Shown here in pieces: positions 1-4,827 of a DNA stretch of 10,115 bases. Where the stretch lies: positions 1-10,115 of the forward strand of contig DIUC01000073.1 in the NCBI GenBank assembly GCA_002435785.1, given 5' to 3'. Source of the DNA: Saprospiraceae bacterium UBA6168 (GTDB taxonomy: Bacteria > Bacteroidota > Bacteroidia > Chitinophagales > Saprospiraceae). Every line of letters starts with the position of its first letter. The first letter of the stretch is position 1. The notes below the pieces were generated by a model that was not told where the DNA came from, did no database searches, and saw only the letters and a program-made list of their open reading frames with translations. The position numbers were made by a program, and so were the translations under genes.

Positions 1-38
1 GTCATAACTTTAGGGCGCACATCAGGCATTAGCGGCTT

Positions 39-79
39 GGGAAGGCAGGAGGTAGGGGAGGTGTGGTGCCAGCGGTGAA
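39..79 (-). repeat. dispersed repeat, copy A (minus orientation, partial)
   Basis: This 41-bp stretch matches 811-852 with about seven mismatches and one indel. Both start GGGAAGGC, run through GGAGGTA and end GTGCCAGCGG or TGGTGCCAGCGG. Read on the minus strand it starts CCGCTGGCACC, like the plus-oriented copies at 709, 1254 and 2076. It is GC-rich and lies about 37 bp before the AT-rich gene at 116, just as copy C lies before the gene at 922. The sequence from 1 to 38 may belong to the same element, but no second full copy in the window confirms this. Confidence 0.7.
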
Positions 80-115
80 TACCATTCAATTAACATTGAT
101 AAAATCCTAAATCTT

Positions 116-706
116 ATGAACGCAAGTTATTTTAGTGATTGTGCTTTAGTTTTGTTATGCTGCACTTTAATAGGCTGTAAATCTAATTACAATTTTGGAC
201 ATTCAAATAAACTCACTTCAAAAGTGATTTGTGAAGACCGAAGAAATGCGATTGATAACAGCTTACATAAAGTAAAATCAATTGAGTTTTTAGAACTTAG
301 GAAGCATTGTTTTACCATTATCGAAGATTTGAGTAAGAATATAATTGACGAAAAAATTGACATTTCAAAAGATTGTGTCATCTTTCTTGTTGATAATATT
401 TACGACCCTGGGACTGGTAGTTTTGTTATAAGTGGTCTGCTTTGGAATGACAGTCTAAATATTCGATATAGGTATGATGTGAATAAGAAAATGATTAATG
501 AAATTAAGGAAGCTAAGAGCTTTGAAAAATATCCGAAGCAAGCAAGTATTGATATTCTTTGGGTCAGTTTCTTAAGTGGAGTTAAAAGCATCGACTCTTT
601 TGAAAATATGCCAGTTATAGGAGGAACATCAGGAGGGTATTGCGTCTTTTCACGCATTAATATTTGCGAAAACACTATTCAAAGTTATGCATTTAGACAG
701 TATTAA
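116..706 (+). CDS. putative lipoprotein, unknown function
   Basis: A 196-residue protein that I do not recognise. The N-terminus has a hydrophobic stretch (about residues 9-20) ending in LIGC, a plausible lipobox with Cys21 as the lipidated residue, so an envelope lipoprotein is likely. The region before the hydrophobic core lacks the usual Lys/Arg (MNASYFSD), which weakens the call. The reading frame stays open upstream but offers no ATG, so the start at 116 is the best one. The rest looks like a soluble alpha/beta domain, with a Gly/Ser-rich GGTSGGY motif near residue 170. Codons are strongly AT-rich, unlike the genes after 2460. It stands alone, with repeat copy A before it and copies B and C after it, so it reads as one cargo gene of the repeat-bounded array. 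No promoter or Shine-Dalgarno sequence is evident. Confidence 0.7.
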   Translation: MNASYFSDCALVLLCCTLIGCKSNYNFGHSNKLTSKVICEDRRNAIDNSLHKVKSIEFLELRKHCFTIIEDLSKNIIDEKIDISKDCVIFLVDNIYDPGTGSFVISGLLWNDSLNIRYRYDVNKKMINEIKEAKSFEKYPKQASIDILWVSFLSGVKSIDSFENMPVIGGTSGGYCVFSRINICENTIQSYAFRQY

Positions 707-708
707 CT

Positions 709-735
709 CCGCTGGCCACTTACCCAGTTGTGGCA
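709..735 (+). repeat. dispersed repeat, copy B (plus orientation, partial)
   Basis: It begins CCGCTGGCCACTTACC three bases after the stop codon of the gene at 116-706, and carries CCAGTTGTGGCA at 724-735. The first block recurs at 1254, 1273 and 2078. The second recurs at 1358-1369 inside copy D. Its CCGCTGGC is complementary to the GCCAGCGG at 841-848, so copies B and C together form the ends of a 140-bp imperfect palindrome. Confidence 0.65.
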
Positions 736-762
736 GGACGGCCAGGCCGGAGACCTTTACCT

Positions 763-852
763 AAGCCCGCCTACGAGCAAAGCTTGTGTCGAGCAGCGCC
801 GATTTTTGGTGGGAAGGCTGGAGGTAAGAGGAAGTATGGTGCCAGCGGGGAA
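763..852 (-). repeat. dispersed repeat, copy C (minus orientation, full length)
   Basis: The reverse complement of this segment aligns over its whole length with copy D: CCGCTGGC, a CTTACC block, then a CTTTCC-like block, then CGGCGCTGCTCG, then an ACAAGC/GCTCGT palindrome and GCGGGCTT. It therefore lies in inverted orientation relative to B, D and E. It is followed after about 70 bp by the AT-rich gene at 922. No plausible gene lies in 707-921; the open frame over 728-919 is mainly repeat sequence. Confidence 0.75.
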
Positions 853-921
853 AGTGGTAGGCGAAGCCATGAAAAATAAAACTATGGAATCTGCCAAAAA
901 AATCTTGAACATAAAGTAGCC

Positions 922-1239
922 ATGAAGAAAAAATATTTTGGTGCAATCTTCGCTGTTTCAATTTCATTATTGCTTATTATTTTTATTTTTTTCTCAATTA
1001 AGAAATATAGGCAATATTCAATTTCATTAATTGACAATAATCCTGCAACGACTATTGGTAAAGTGGTTGATTTATCCAATTACAAAGGTATCACAGTAAA
1101 AGTAGAATACTATGTAAATGATGTTCAATATATCCTTTCGGAAGGTATTTCGAGAAATCAACTTGAAAGTCTTAATATTGGCGACTCTATTGCGGTGAAA
1201 TATGAGAAATCCAACCCTGACAATTCTATACTAGAATGA
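922..1239 (+). CDS. small membrane-anchored protein, DUF3592-like
   Basis: A 105-residue protein with a Lys-rich start (MKKK), one transmembrane helix at about residues 7-26, then a basic KKYR flank, which suggests an N-terminal anchor. The remaining part (about 45-105) is a small beta domain: GKVVDL, then VKVEYYVNDVQY, then LNIGDSIAVKYEKSNPDNS. A GKV start, a V-Y-variable-V-N-G/D-variable-Y strand and a GD-variable-V-Y-NP end form the pattern seen in DUF3592-type proteins, so I suggest that similarity by eye only. The biochemical role is unknown. The gene is AT-rich and stands alone between a minus-oriented repeat (763-852) and a plus-oriented one (from 1254), the second gene unit of the array. 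No promoter or Shine-Dalgarno sequence is clear. Confidence 0.75.
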   Translation: MKKKYFGAIFAVSISLLLIIFIFFSIKKYRQYSISLIDNNPATTIGKVVDLSNYKGITVKVEYYVNDVQYILSEGISRNQLESLNIGDSIAVKYEKSNPDNSILE

Positions 1240-1253
1240 ATGGTTGCAAAGAG

Positions 1254-1369
1254 CCGCTGGCCACCTACCTGCCCGCTGGCCACCTACCTGGCTTTCCAAT
1301 CAAAGAACGGCGCTGCTCGTCACGAGCTATGCTTGTTGACGGGCTTTGGTTTCGGCCCCAGTTGTGGCA
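1254..1369 (+). repeat. dispersed repeat, copy D (plus orientation, with internal tandem duplication)
   Basis: It starts 15 bp after the stop of the gene at 922-1239. The first 18 bases, CCGCTGGCCACCTACCTG, are repeated exactly at 1273-1290. From 1278 the element aligns with copy E (2078 onward) through to GCTTTGGTTTCGGCC at 1343-1357, with few mismatches. It contains a hairpin at 1318-1341, with arms CGTCACGAGC and GCTTGTTGACG around a TAT loop. The end block CCAGTTGTGGCA (1358-1369) recurs in copy B. Homology is not evident beyond about 1370. The rest of the gap to 1500 holds no gene I can support. Confidence 0.8.
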
Positions 1370-1500
1370 AATCTTCTACCTTCCAATTCCAGCAGCATCT
1401 AAGTCTTTATGAAAAAGCGAAAGTTCCAGCAAGGTGCTGTGGTTTTTTTCACCGATGGAGTTGTAGCTTTGTGGGGAGGGTTTGGAAGACTTGGCACAAC

Positions 1501-1517
1501 GGGTACATATAGTACCC
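1501..1517. promoter_or_regulatory. perfect 6-bp inverted repeat upstream of the 1529 gene
   Basis: GGGTAC and GTACCC flank the 5-base spacer ATATA and end 11 bases before the ATG at 1529. The symmetry and position would suit an operator or a small RNA hairpin in the leader. It is short enough to occur by chance, and no -33 or -7 element is clear beside it. Confidence 0.3.
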
Positions 1518-1528
1518 TCAGCACATAA

Positions 1529-1837
1529 ATGAAAAAAATGAAAGAAATTGAACTAAGGCGACAAGTATTGCTATCAATACAAAGGGCATTGTGGGGTATG
1601 ATTTATCCTTCTATAAGAGCTATTGCCGTTGGGTTTGAAGGTGAACGAAAACTTAAAGTCATCTACTATTTAGATAGAGAACCGATTCAAGATGACTATG
1701 ATAACATTAGTGAAGTCACGACCGAAGTTTGTGGTGATATAAATTTTACTGATGTTGAAGAAATTTGCATCTTTTCGATTGAACCGTTTTCAAAACTTGA
1801 TGTGCGACATGAAGTTGTAACCTTTTCGCCAAATTAA
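1529..1837 (+). CDS. small soluble protein, unknown function
   Basis: A 102-residue protein without signal peptide or membrane helix, so probably cytoplasmic. The N-terminal part (about 5-30) looks like an amphipathic helix (ELRRQVLLSIQRALWG), followed by alternating hydrophobic strands (AIAVGFEGERKLKVIYYLD at about 32-50). The C-terminal half is acidic, with DDYDNISEVTTEV, then DINFTDVEEICIFS. The fold impression is a compact alpha-beta domain. I do not recognise a family. Size, acidity and single-gene placement would fit an immunity protein or another accessory factor, but no toxin lies nearby and that idea is only inference. Start: ATG at 1529 or the in-frame ATG at 1538 (residue 4); both precede the same body. 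It is the third AT-rich unit of the array, with copy D 160 bp before it and copy E about 240 bp after it. Confidence 0.7.
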   Translation: MKKMKEIELRRQVLLSIQRALWGMIYPSIRAIAVGFEGERKLKVIYYLDREPIQDDYDNISEVTTEVCGDINFTDVEEICIFSIEPFSKLDVRHEVVTFSPN

Positions 1838-1873
1838 GTTTTGATTCTGAGTTAAATCCCTAAACAGAGGAGC

Positions 1874-1978
1874 ATGCATTTTAGAATTTCACGGGTGTAC
1901 TTGATTTTAATTTTGACAGTTCTGAATCTATTTTACGCAATATGCAGAAAGTCAATCAGTTACAACCAAGGGTCCTAA
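1874..1978 (+). CDS. possible 34-residue hydrophobic peptide or gene remnant
   Basis: An ATG at 1874 opens 34 codons ending in TAA. The product has a basic start (MHFRISR) and a hydrophobic segment (VYLILILTVLNLFYAIC, about residues 8-24), followed by a short polar tail. A GAGGAG purine run ends just before the ATG, closer than an ideal ribosome site. It could be a small membrane peptide, or the N-terminal signal region left over from a truncated gene. AT-rich composition matches its neighbours. Chance cannot be excluded for an ORF this short. Confidence 0.25.
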   Translation: MHFRISRVYLILILTVLNLFYAICRKSISYNQGS

Positions 1979-2075
1979 CTTCATGTCGCACATCAAACTA
2001 GATAACTTAGTTTCTTGGGTTTATATGAGAAAAGAAAAATAGTCCCCGCTGTTCCCAGTATGTATTCTTCCACCC

Positions 2076-2159
2076 CACTGGCCACCTACCTTTCCTTCCA
2101 ATAAAAGAACGACACCGCTCGTCACGAGCTATGCTCGTTGACGTGCTTTGGTTGCGGCC
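2076..2159 (+). repeat. dispersed repeat, copy E (plus orientation)
   Basis: It aligns with copy D from CTGGCCACCTACC through CTTCCAAT, AAAGAACG, GCTCGTCACGAGCTATGCT and GTTGACG to GCTTTGG and CGGCC. It carries a hairpin at 2120-2143 with arms CGTCACGAGC and GCTCGTTGACG (one bulged base) around TAT, the best-paired version in the window. A short CCCCGCTG at 2044-2051 may be a decayed second start block, like the tandem start of copy D. The element marks the change from AT-rich accessory DNA to GC-richer sequence. Confidence 0.75.
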
Positions 2160-2187
2160 GCTGGCCGCCGAGCGCAGGCCAAGTCCA

Positions 2188-2328
2188 TCAAAACCCAGCC
2201 GTCGGCACATGACCGATGTCGTTCCACAGGTCATCCATCACCATCACATCAAGCTGCTGAACCGCAGTTGGCGCTGCAAAAAAATCCTTTTGCACTTGTT
2301 CATCCCAAGCATTTTGCGCAGTATTGCA
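2188..2328 (-). pseudogene. possible coding fragment, no start codon
   Basis: On the minus strand a 46-codon open frame runs between two TGA codons (upstream stop at 2331-2329, end stop at 2190-2188). It has no start codon at its beginning. Its composition looks protein-like: AWDEQVQKDFF, then AVQQLDVMVMDDLWND, then a C-terminal GHVPTAGF. A run of seven T on that strand (2278-2284) is a likely frameshift point. It may be the C-terminal remnant of a gene interrupted or truncated next to repeat copy E. I do not recognise the family, and the frame may be fortuitous. Confidence 0.2.
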
Positions 2329-2385
2329 TCAATGTGACTTCTTCCCCGGTGGGGAAAGTTGTTTGTCCAAATTGTATCAACTAAT

Positions 2386-2409
2386 AAAAAAGGCTTTCGC
2401 CTCGTTTTT
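2386..2409. terminator. short bidirectional hairpin, possible terminator
   Basis: AGGC and GCCT (2391-2402) pair around a 4-base loop that reads GAAA on the minus strand, a stable GNRA-type tetraloop. On the minus strand the stem is followed directly by a T run (complement of 2386-2390). On the plus strand TTTTT follows at 2405-2409. The stem is only 4-5 bp, so termination may be weak. It would end the possible minus-strand fragment's region or insulate the 2462 gene from the array. Confidence 0.4.
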
Positions 2410-2461
2410 GGCAAATGAGGAAAGTCTAAACCGTTTCACTGAAAAAAGCATTTAAGAAAAT

Positions 2462-3451
2462 ATGAAATCGAACCTATTGTTTATCCTGCTGGCGCTTTCG
2501 ACTTGGGTGCAGGCGCAGCACTCCTACCTCTCCGACCGTCGGTTTTACACACCGGACGAGCTGATTGGCTATGACTTCAAGCCAGCGGTGAAGGAAGTCC
2601 CGAACGAGCGCCAGGAAGAGCTGACCCCTGGGCAGTATTCCTTCGGCATCACCCACACCAACCTGTATGTGAAGGGCGAGGGGCTGGAAGGCGTTTACAA
2701 CATCAACAACATGCAGCCAGAGGAATACGGCTTCAAGCTGACGCTGATGAACGCCCGTGACGCCCGGTTGCAAGGGCATTTGAAAGTGATTTTGAACAAG
2801 TACGGCATGGTGGAAACGCTAATATTCAAGCGCTCCCCCTCCGAAAAGGAGACCATTTTTTACCTGCCCGCCATTCCCGCCAAGCTCAAGGAAGAGGAGA
2901 AGGCTTTCTTTACCGACCGGGGGGAGCTGGTGTTCGAGAAGCCCGATTCCGTTTGGGGCAAAAAGTTTTACCCGTTTTTTCGGGTGCACACCTTGGATAA
3001 GGTGCAAGAGCGCCTGCGCATGAAGGACAGCACCAGCATCAGCTTCATCGAGGAAATCACCATAGAGGAAAAGGACGTGAAAAAGAAGAAAAAGGACAAG
3101 GCCAGCGAGGTGGTTGCCGTGGATTCAATGGACGTTGATGCAGCGGACATGCCTACCGACAGCGCCGCCGTGGCTGCGGGTGACAAAAAAATAAAAATCA
3201 CCAAGGAATACTTCGTGGTGGTGCGCTCCATCGTGCAGTTCGAGGGTGGCACAAGGGAGGACAAAACCTGGAAGCACCCCGTCAAGCGCATCTCGGAAAA
3301 AGAGGACAAGCAGGCCGGCGGCCAAGAGGAGCGCTACCAATGGGAGTTCGTGAACGACAAGAAGGAAAAAATCGTCCTGTACCTGAATGGCGACCGCACG
3401 GTCAGTTCCATGATTATTGACGACAAAAAATACCTGATGCGGGGATTTTAG
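2462..3451 (+). CDS. secreted protein of unknown function
   Basis: A 329-residue protein with a clear signal peptide: basic start, hydrophobic core (about 5-16) and a VQA cleavage site after residue 18, so it is exported to the periplasm or beyond. No lipobox and no T9SS sorting domain are visible. The mature part looks mostly beta: residues about 20-200 form one domain (YSFGITHTNLYV, YGFKLTLMNARD, FYLPAIP motifs). Then comes a low-complexity, Lys- then Asp/Ala-rich linker (about 201-245, with KKKKK at 207-211) and a last beta segment (about 246-329) with strands such as EYFVVVRSIVQF and KIVLYLNGDRTVSSMIID. I do not recognise a family. Codon use is GC-richer than in the array to the left. It lies 109 bp before metF on the same strand, so co-transcription is possible but a hairpin stands between them. 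Confidence 0.85.
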   Translation: MKSNLLFILLALSTWVQAQHSYLSDRRFYTPDELIGYDFKPAVKEVPNERQEELTPGQYSFGITHTNLYVKGEGLEGVYNINNMQPEEYGFKLTLMNARDARLQGHLKVILNKYGMVETLIFKRSPSEKETIFYLPAIPAKLKEEEKAFFTDRGELVFEKPDSVWGKKFYPFFRVHTLDKVQERLRMKDSTSISFIEEITIEEKDVKKKKKDKASEVVAVDSMDVDAADMPTDSAAVAAGDKKIKITKEYFVVVRSIVQFEGGTREDKTWKHPVKRISEKEDKQAGGQEERYQWEFVNDKKEKIVLYLNGDRTVSSMIIDDKKYLMRGF

Positions 3452-3555
3452 AATTGCGGATTCCTGGATTTCGGATTTCGGATTAATGGAGATTGACGAA
3501 CAAGACTGTAAGTTTGCACCCTCAATCCGAAATCCGCAATCCCCAATCCGAAATT
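3452..3555. repeat. long hairpin built of AATCCGN heptamers
   Basis: The right arm (3524-3555) reads as four heptamers, AATCCGA, AATCCGC, AATCCCC and AATCCGA, then AATT. The left arm (3452-3484) is its near reverse complement: AATT, GCGGATT, CCTGGATT, TCGGATT, TCGGATT. The arms pair over about 32 bp with few mismatches and one bulge, around a loop of 39 bases. The hairpin begins at the base after the stop codon at 3451 and ends 5 bases before the metF ATG, so it fills the gap. It could stabilise or terminate the upstream mRNA, or mask the metF start. It may equally be a member of a genome-wide intergenic repeat family. Confidence 0.8.
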
Positions 3556-3560
3556 GAATT

Positions 3561-4517
3561 ATGAAAGTAACCGAATATTTTGACAATGCAGAAGGCCAAA
3601 CGCTCGTCTCGTTCGAGGTGCTGCCACCACTGAAAGGAGGCAGCATGAAGGCCATTTTCGATACGCTCGACCCGCTGATGGAATTCAAGCCGCCGTTCAT
3701 TGACGTGACCTACCACCGGGAGGATTTCGTTTACAAGAAAATGCCCAGCGGCTATTACGAAAAAATCGCCATCCGCAAACGGCCCGGCACGGTCGGCATC
3801 TGCGCCGCCATCATGCACCGCTACGGGGTGGATGCCGTACCGCACCTCATCTGTGGCGGCTTCACGAAGGAGGAGACGGAGAACGCCCTCATTGACCTCA
3901 ACTTCCTCAACATCAACAACGTGCTGGCACTTCGGGGCGATGCGGCCAGCTTCGACGGGCGTTTCGTGCCAGACCCCAACGGCCACGAGTTTGCCCTCGA
4001 CCTCGTGAAGCAGATTGACGGCATGAACCACGGCCAGTACCTCGACGACAACATCAAGGACGGCCTGAAAACGGAGTTCTGCATTGGGGTGGCGGGCTAC
4101 CCCGAAAAGCATTTCGAGTCGCCGAACATCGCCACTGACCTCGCCTTTACGAAGGAGAAAGTGGACGCTGGCGCCAATTATATCGTGACACAGATGTTTT
4201 TTGACAACAAGCACTACTTCAGCTACGTGGAGGAGTGCCGCAAAGCGGGCATCAACGTGCCTATCGTGCCGGGCCTGAAACCGCTGACCAAAATCCACCA
4301 GTTAAGCTCCATCCCCCGCCACTTCTACATTGACCTGCCGGACGACCTGGTGCGGGAGGTGCAAAAGGCCAGCAGTGCCAAGTCACGCCAGGAAGTGGGC
4401 GTGGAGTGGCTCATCACCCAATCAAAGGAACTAAAAGCTGCCGGGGTGCCTTGCCTGCACTTCTATACAATGGGCGATGCGGCGACTATTCGACAGGTGG
4501 CTGAGGCAGTTTTTTAG
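3561..4517 (+). CDS. metF: 5,10-methylenetetrahydrofolate reductase
   Basis: MetF, a cytoplasmic FAD enzyme, reduces 5,10-methylene-THF to 5-methyl-THF, the methyl donor for methionine synthase. The 318 residues cover the whole single-domain TIM-barrel enzyme (the E. coli protein has about 296). Visible family motifs: SFEVLPP with Glu19, matching the catalytic Glu28 of E. coli MetF; DVTYHRED (48-55); HLICGG (95-100); ALRGD with Asp127, matching Asp120 of E. coli; GVAGYPEKH (176-184); TQMFFD with Gln211, matching the folate-contacting Gln183; PIVPGLKPL (234-242); and HFYTMG near the end (300-305). No key residue is missing. The start ATG at 3561 gives the normal MetF N-terminus. The upstream neighbour is the unknown secreted protein, so there is no methionine operon here. 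No SAM riboswitch is recognisable in the 109-bp gap, which is filled by the heptamer hairpin. Confidence 0.96.
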   Translation: MKVTEYFDNAEGQTLVSFEVLPPLKGGSMKAIFDTLDPLMEFKPPFIDVTYHREDFVYKKMPSGYYEKIAIRKRPGTVGICAAIMHRYGVDAVPHLICGGFTKEETENALIDLNFLNINNVLALRGDAASFDGRFVPDPNGHEFALDLVKQIDGMNHGQYLDDNIKDGLKTEFCIGVAGYPEKHFESPNIATDLAFTKEKVDAGANYIVTQMFFDNKHYFSYVEECRKAGINVPIVPGLKPLTKIHQLSSIPRHFYIDLPDDLVREVQKASSAKSRQEVGVEWLITQSKELKAAGVPCLHFYTMGDAATIRQVAEAVF

Positions 4518-4568
4518 AAAAAAATAGGGCTTTCCGCTGTGCCGGTATTGTTGTGCGCTAAATTGAAT

Positions 4569-4589
4569 TTGGTCAATTCTGACCCAATG
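4569..4589 (+). terminator. weak hairpin downstream of metF
   Basis: TTGGTCA and TGACCCAA pair with one bulged base around an ATTC loop, about 50 bp after the metF stop. The following bases (TGTTTGTATTTGCC) are only moderately T-rich, so it is at best a poor intrinsic terminator. No better candidate lies between metF and the next promoter. Confidence 0.25.
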
Positions 4590-4621
4590 TTTGTATTTGC
4601 CAAAAAAGGCTTTTACTTTTG
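4590..4621 (+). promoter_or_regulatory. Bacteroidota-type promoter for the T9SS protein gene
   Basis: TTTG at 4590-4593 and TACTTTTG at 4614-4621 match the -33 (TTTG) and -7 (TAnnTTTG) elements of Bacteroidota promoters, with 20 bases between. Transcription would start near 4627, giving an untranslated leader of about 200 nt before the ATG at 4828. The leader holds the hairpin at 4774-4793. No other gene fits in this 310-bp gap. Confidence 0.6.
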
Positions 4622-4773
4622 TCTCGCTTTCATTTGATTTTTACCTCTCCCGTATCAATTTCAAGTTGGTTCTTGAATTATTTTTAAACCCCTTATTCAC
4701 TGTTTCTCACTCCAATCGGACATCTCCCTCCACCGATTTTATTAAGCATTTAACGACAATTTTTACATAACAG

Positions 4774-4793
4774 CCCTTGCGTTGGCGCAAGGG
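4774..4793 (+). other. perfect 8-bp hairpin in the leader of the 4828 gene
   Basis: CCCTTGCG and CGCAAGGG pair perfectly around TTGG, 34 bases before the ATG, in otherwise AT-rich sequence. No T run follows, so it is not an intrinsic terminator. It may stabilise the transcript or affect translation start. The role is inference only. Confidence 0.55.
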
Positions 4794-4827
4794 TCAAAGC
4801 AATTATTTACCAAAACAGTAAAACATT

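Larger units (their letters stand above)
1838..2461. other. long gap without a firm gene
   Basis: The 624 bp between the genes ending at 1837 and starting at 2462 hold the possible 34-codon ORF, repeat copy E, the possible minus-strand fragment and a hairpin at 2391-2402. The plus-strand frames over 2131-2384 start inside the repeat, and their His/Ser/Gln-rich translations do not look like a protein. No clear promoter for the 2462 gene was found. Confidence 0.6.

Noticed and set aside
728..919. Plus-strand 63-codon ORF
   Set aside because: It lies mostly in repeat copies B/C, its Trp/Gly/Arg-rich translation reflects the repeat, and its end overlaps the leader of the gene at 922.
1240..1512. 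Plus-strand 90-codon ORF directly after the 922 gene
   Set aside because: It translates repeat copy D and the following spacer; composition is not protein-like and no start context supports it.
1..2160. Classical integron attC array
   Set aside because: I checked the repeat ends by eye for GTTRRRY and RYYYAAC cores and found none in the right places, and no integrase is in the window; only the cassette-like layout is retained as a finding.
1..2160. CRISPR array
   Set aside because: The repeats are few, in both orientations, diverged and separated by whole genes, not by short spacers of uniform length.
2131..2384. Overlapping plus-strand ORFs of 68 and 78 codons
   Set aside because: They begin inside repeat copy E and give His/Ser/Gln-rich translations typical of an off-frame read.
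3452..3560. SAM riboswitch upstream of metF
   Set aside because: The gap is completely taken up by the heptamer hairpin, and no SAM-I or SAM-II-like core motifs are visible.
3522..4298. 258-codon ORF antisense to metF
   Set aside because: It is a long open frame caused by GC-rich codon use in metF, which has all family motifs on the plus strand.
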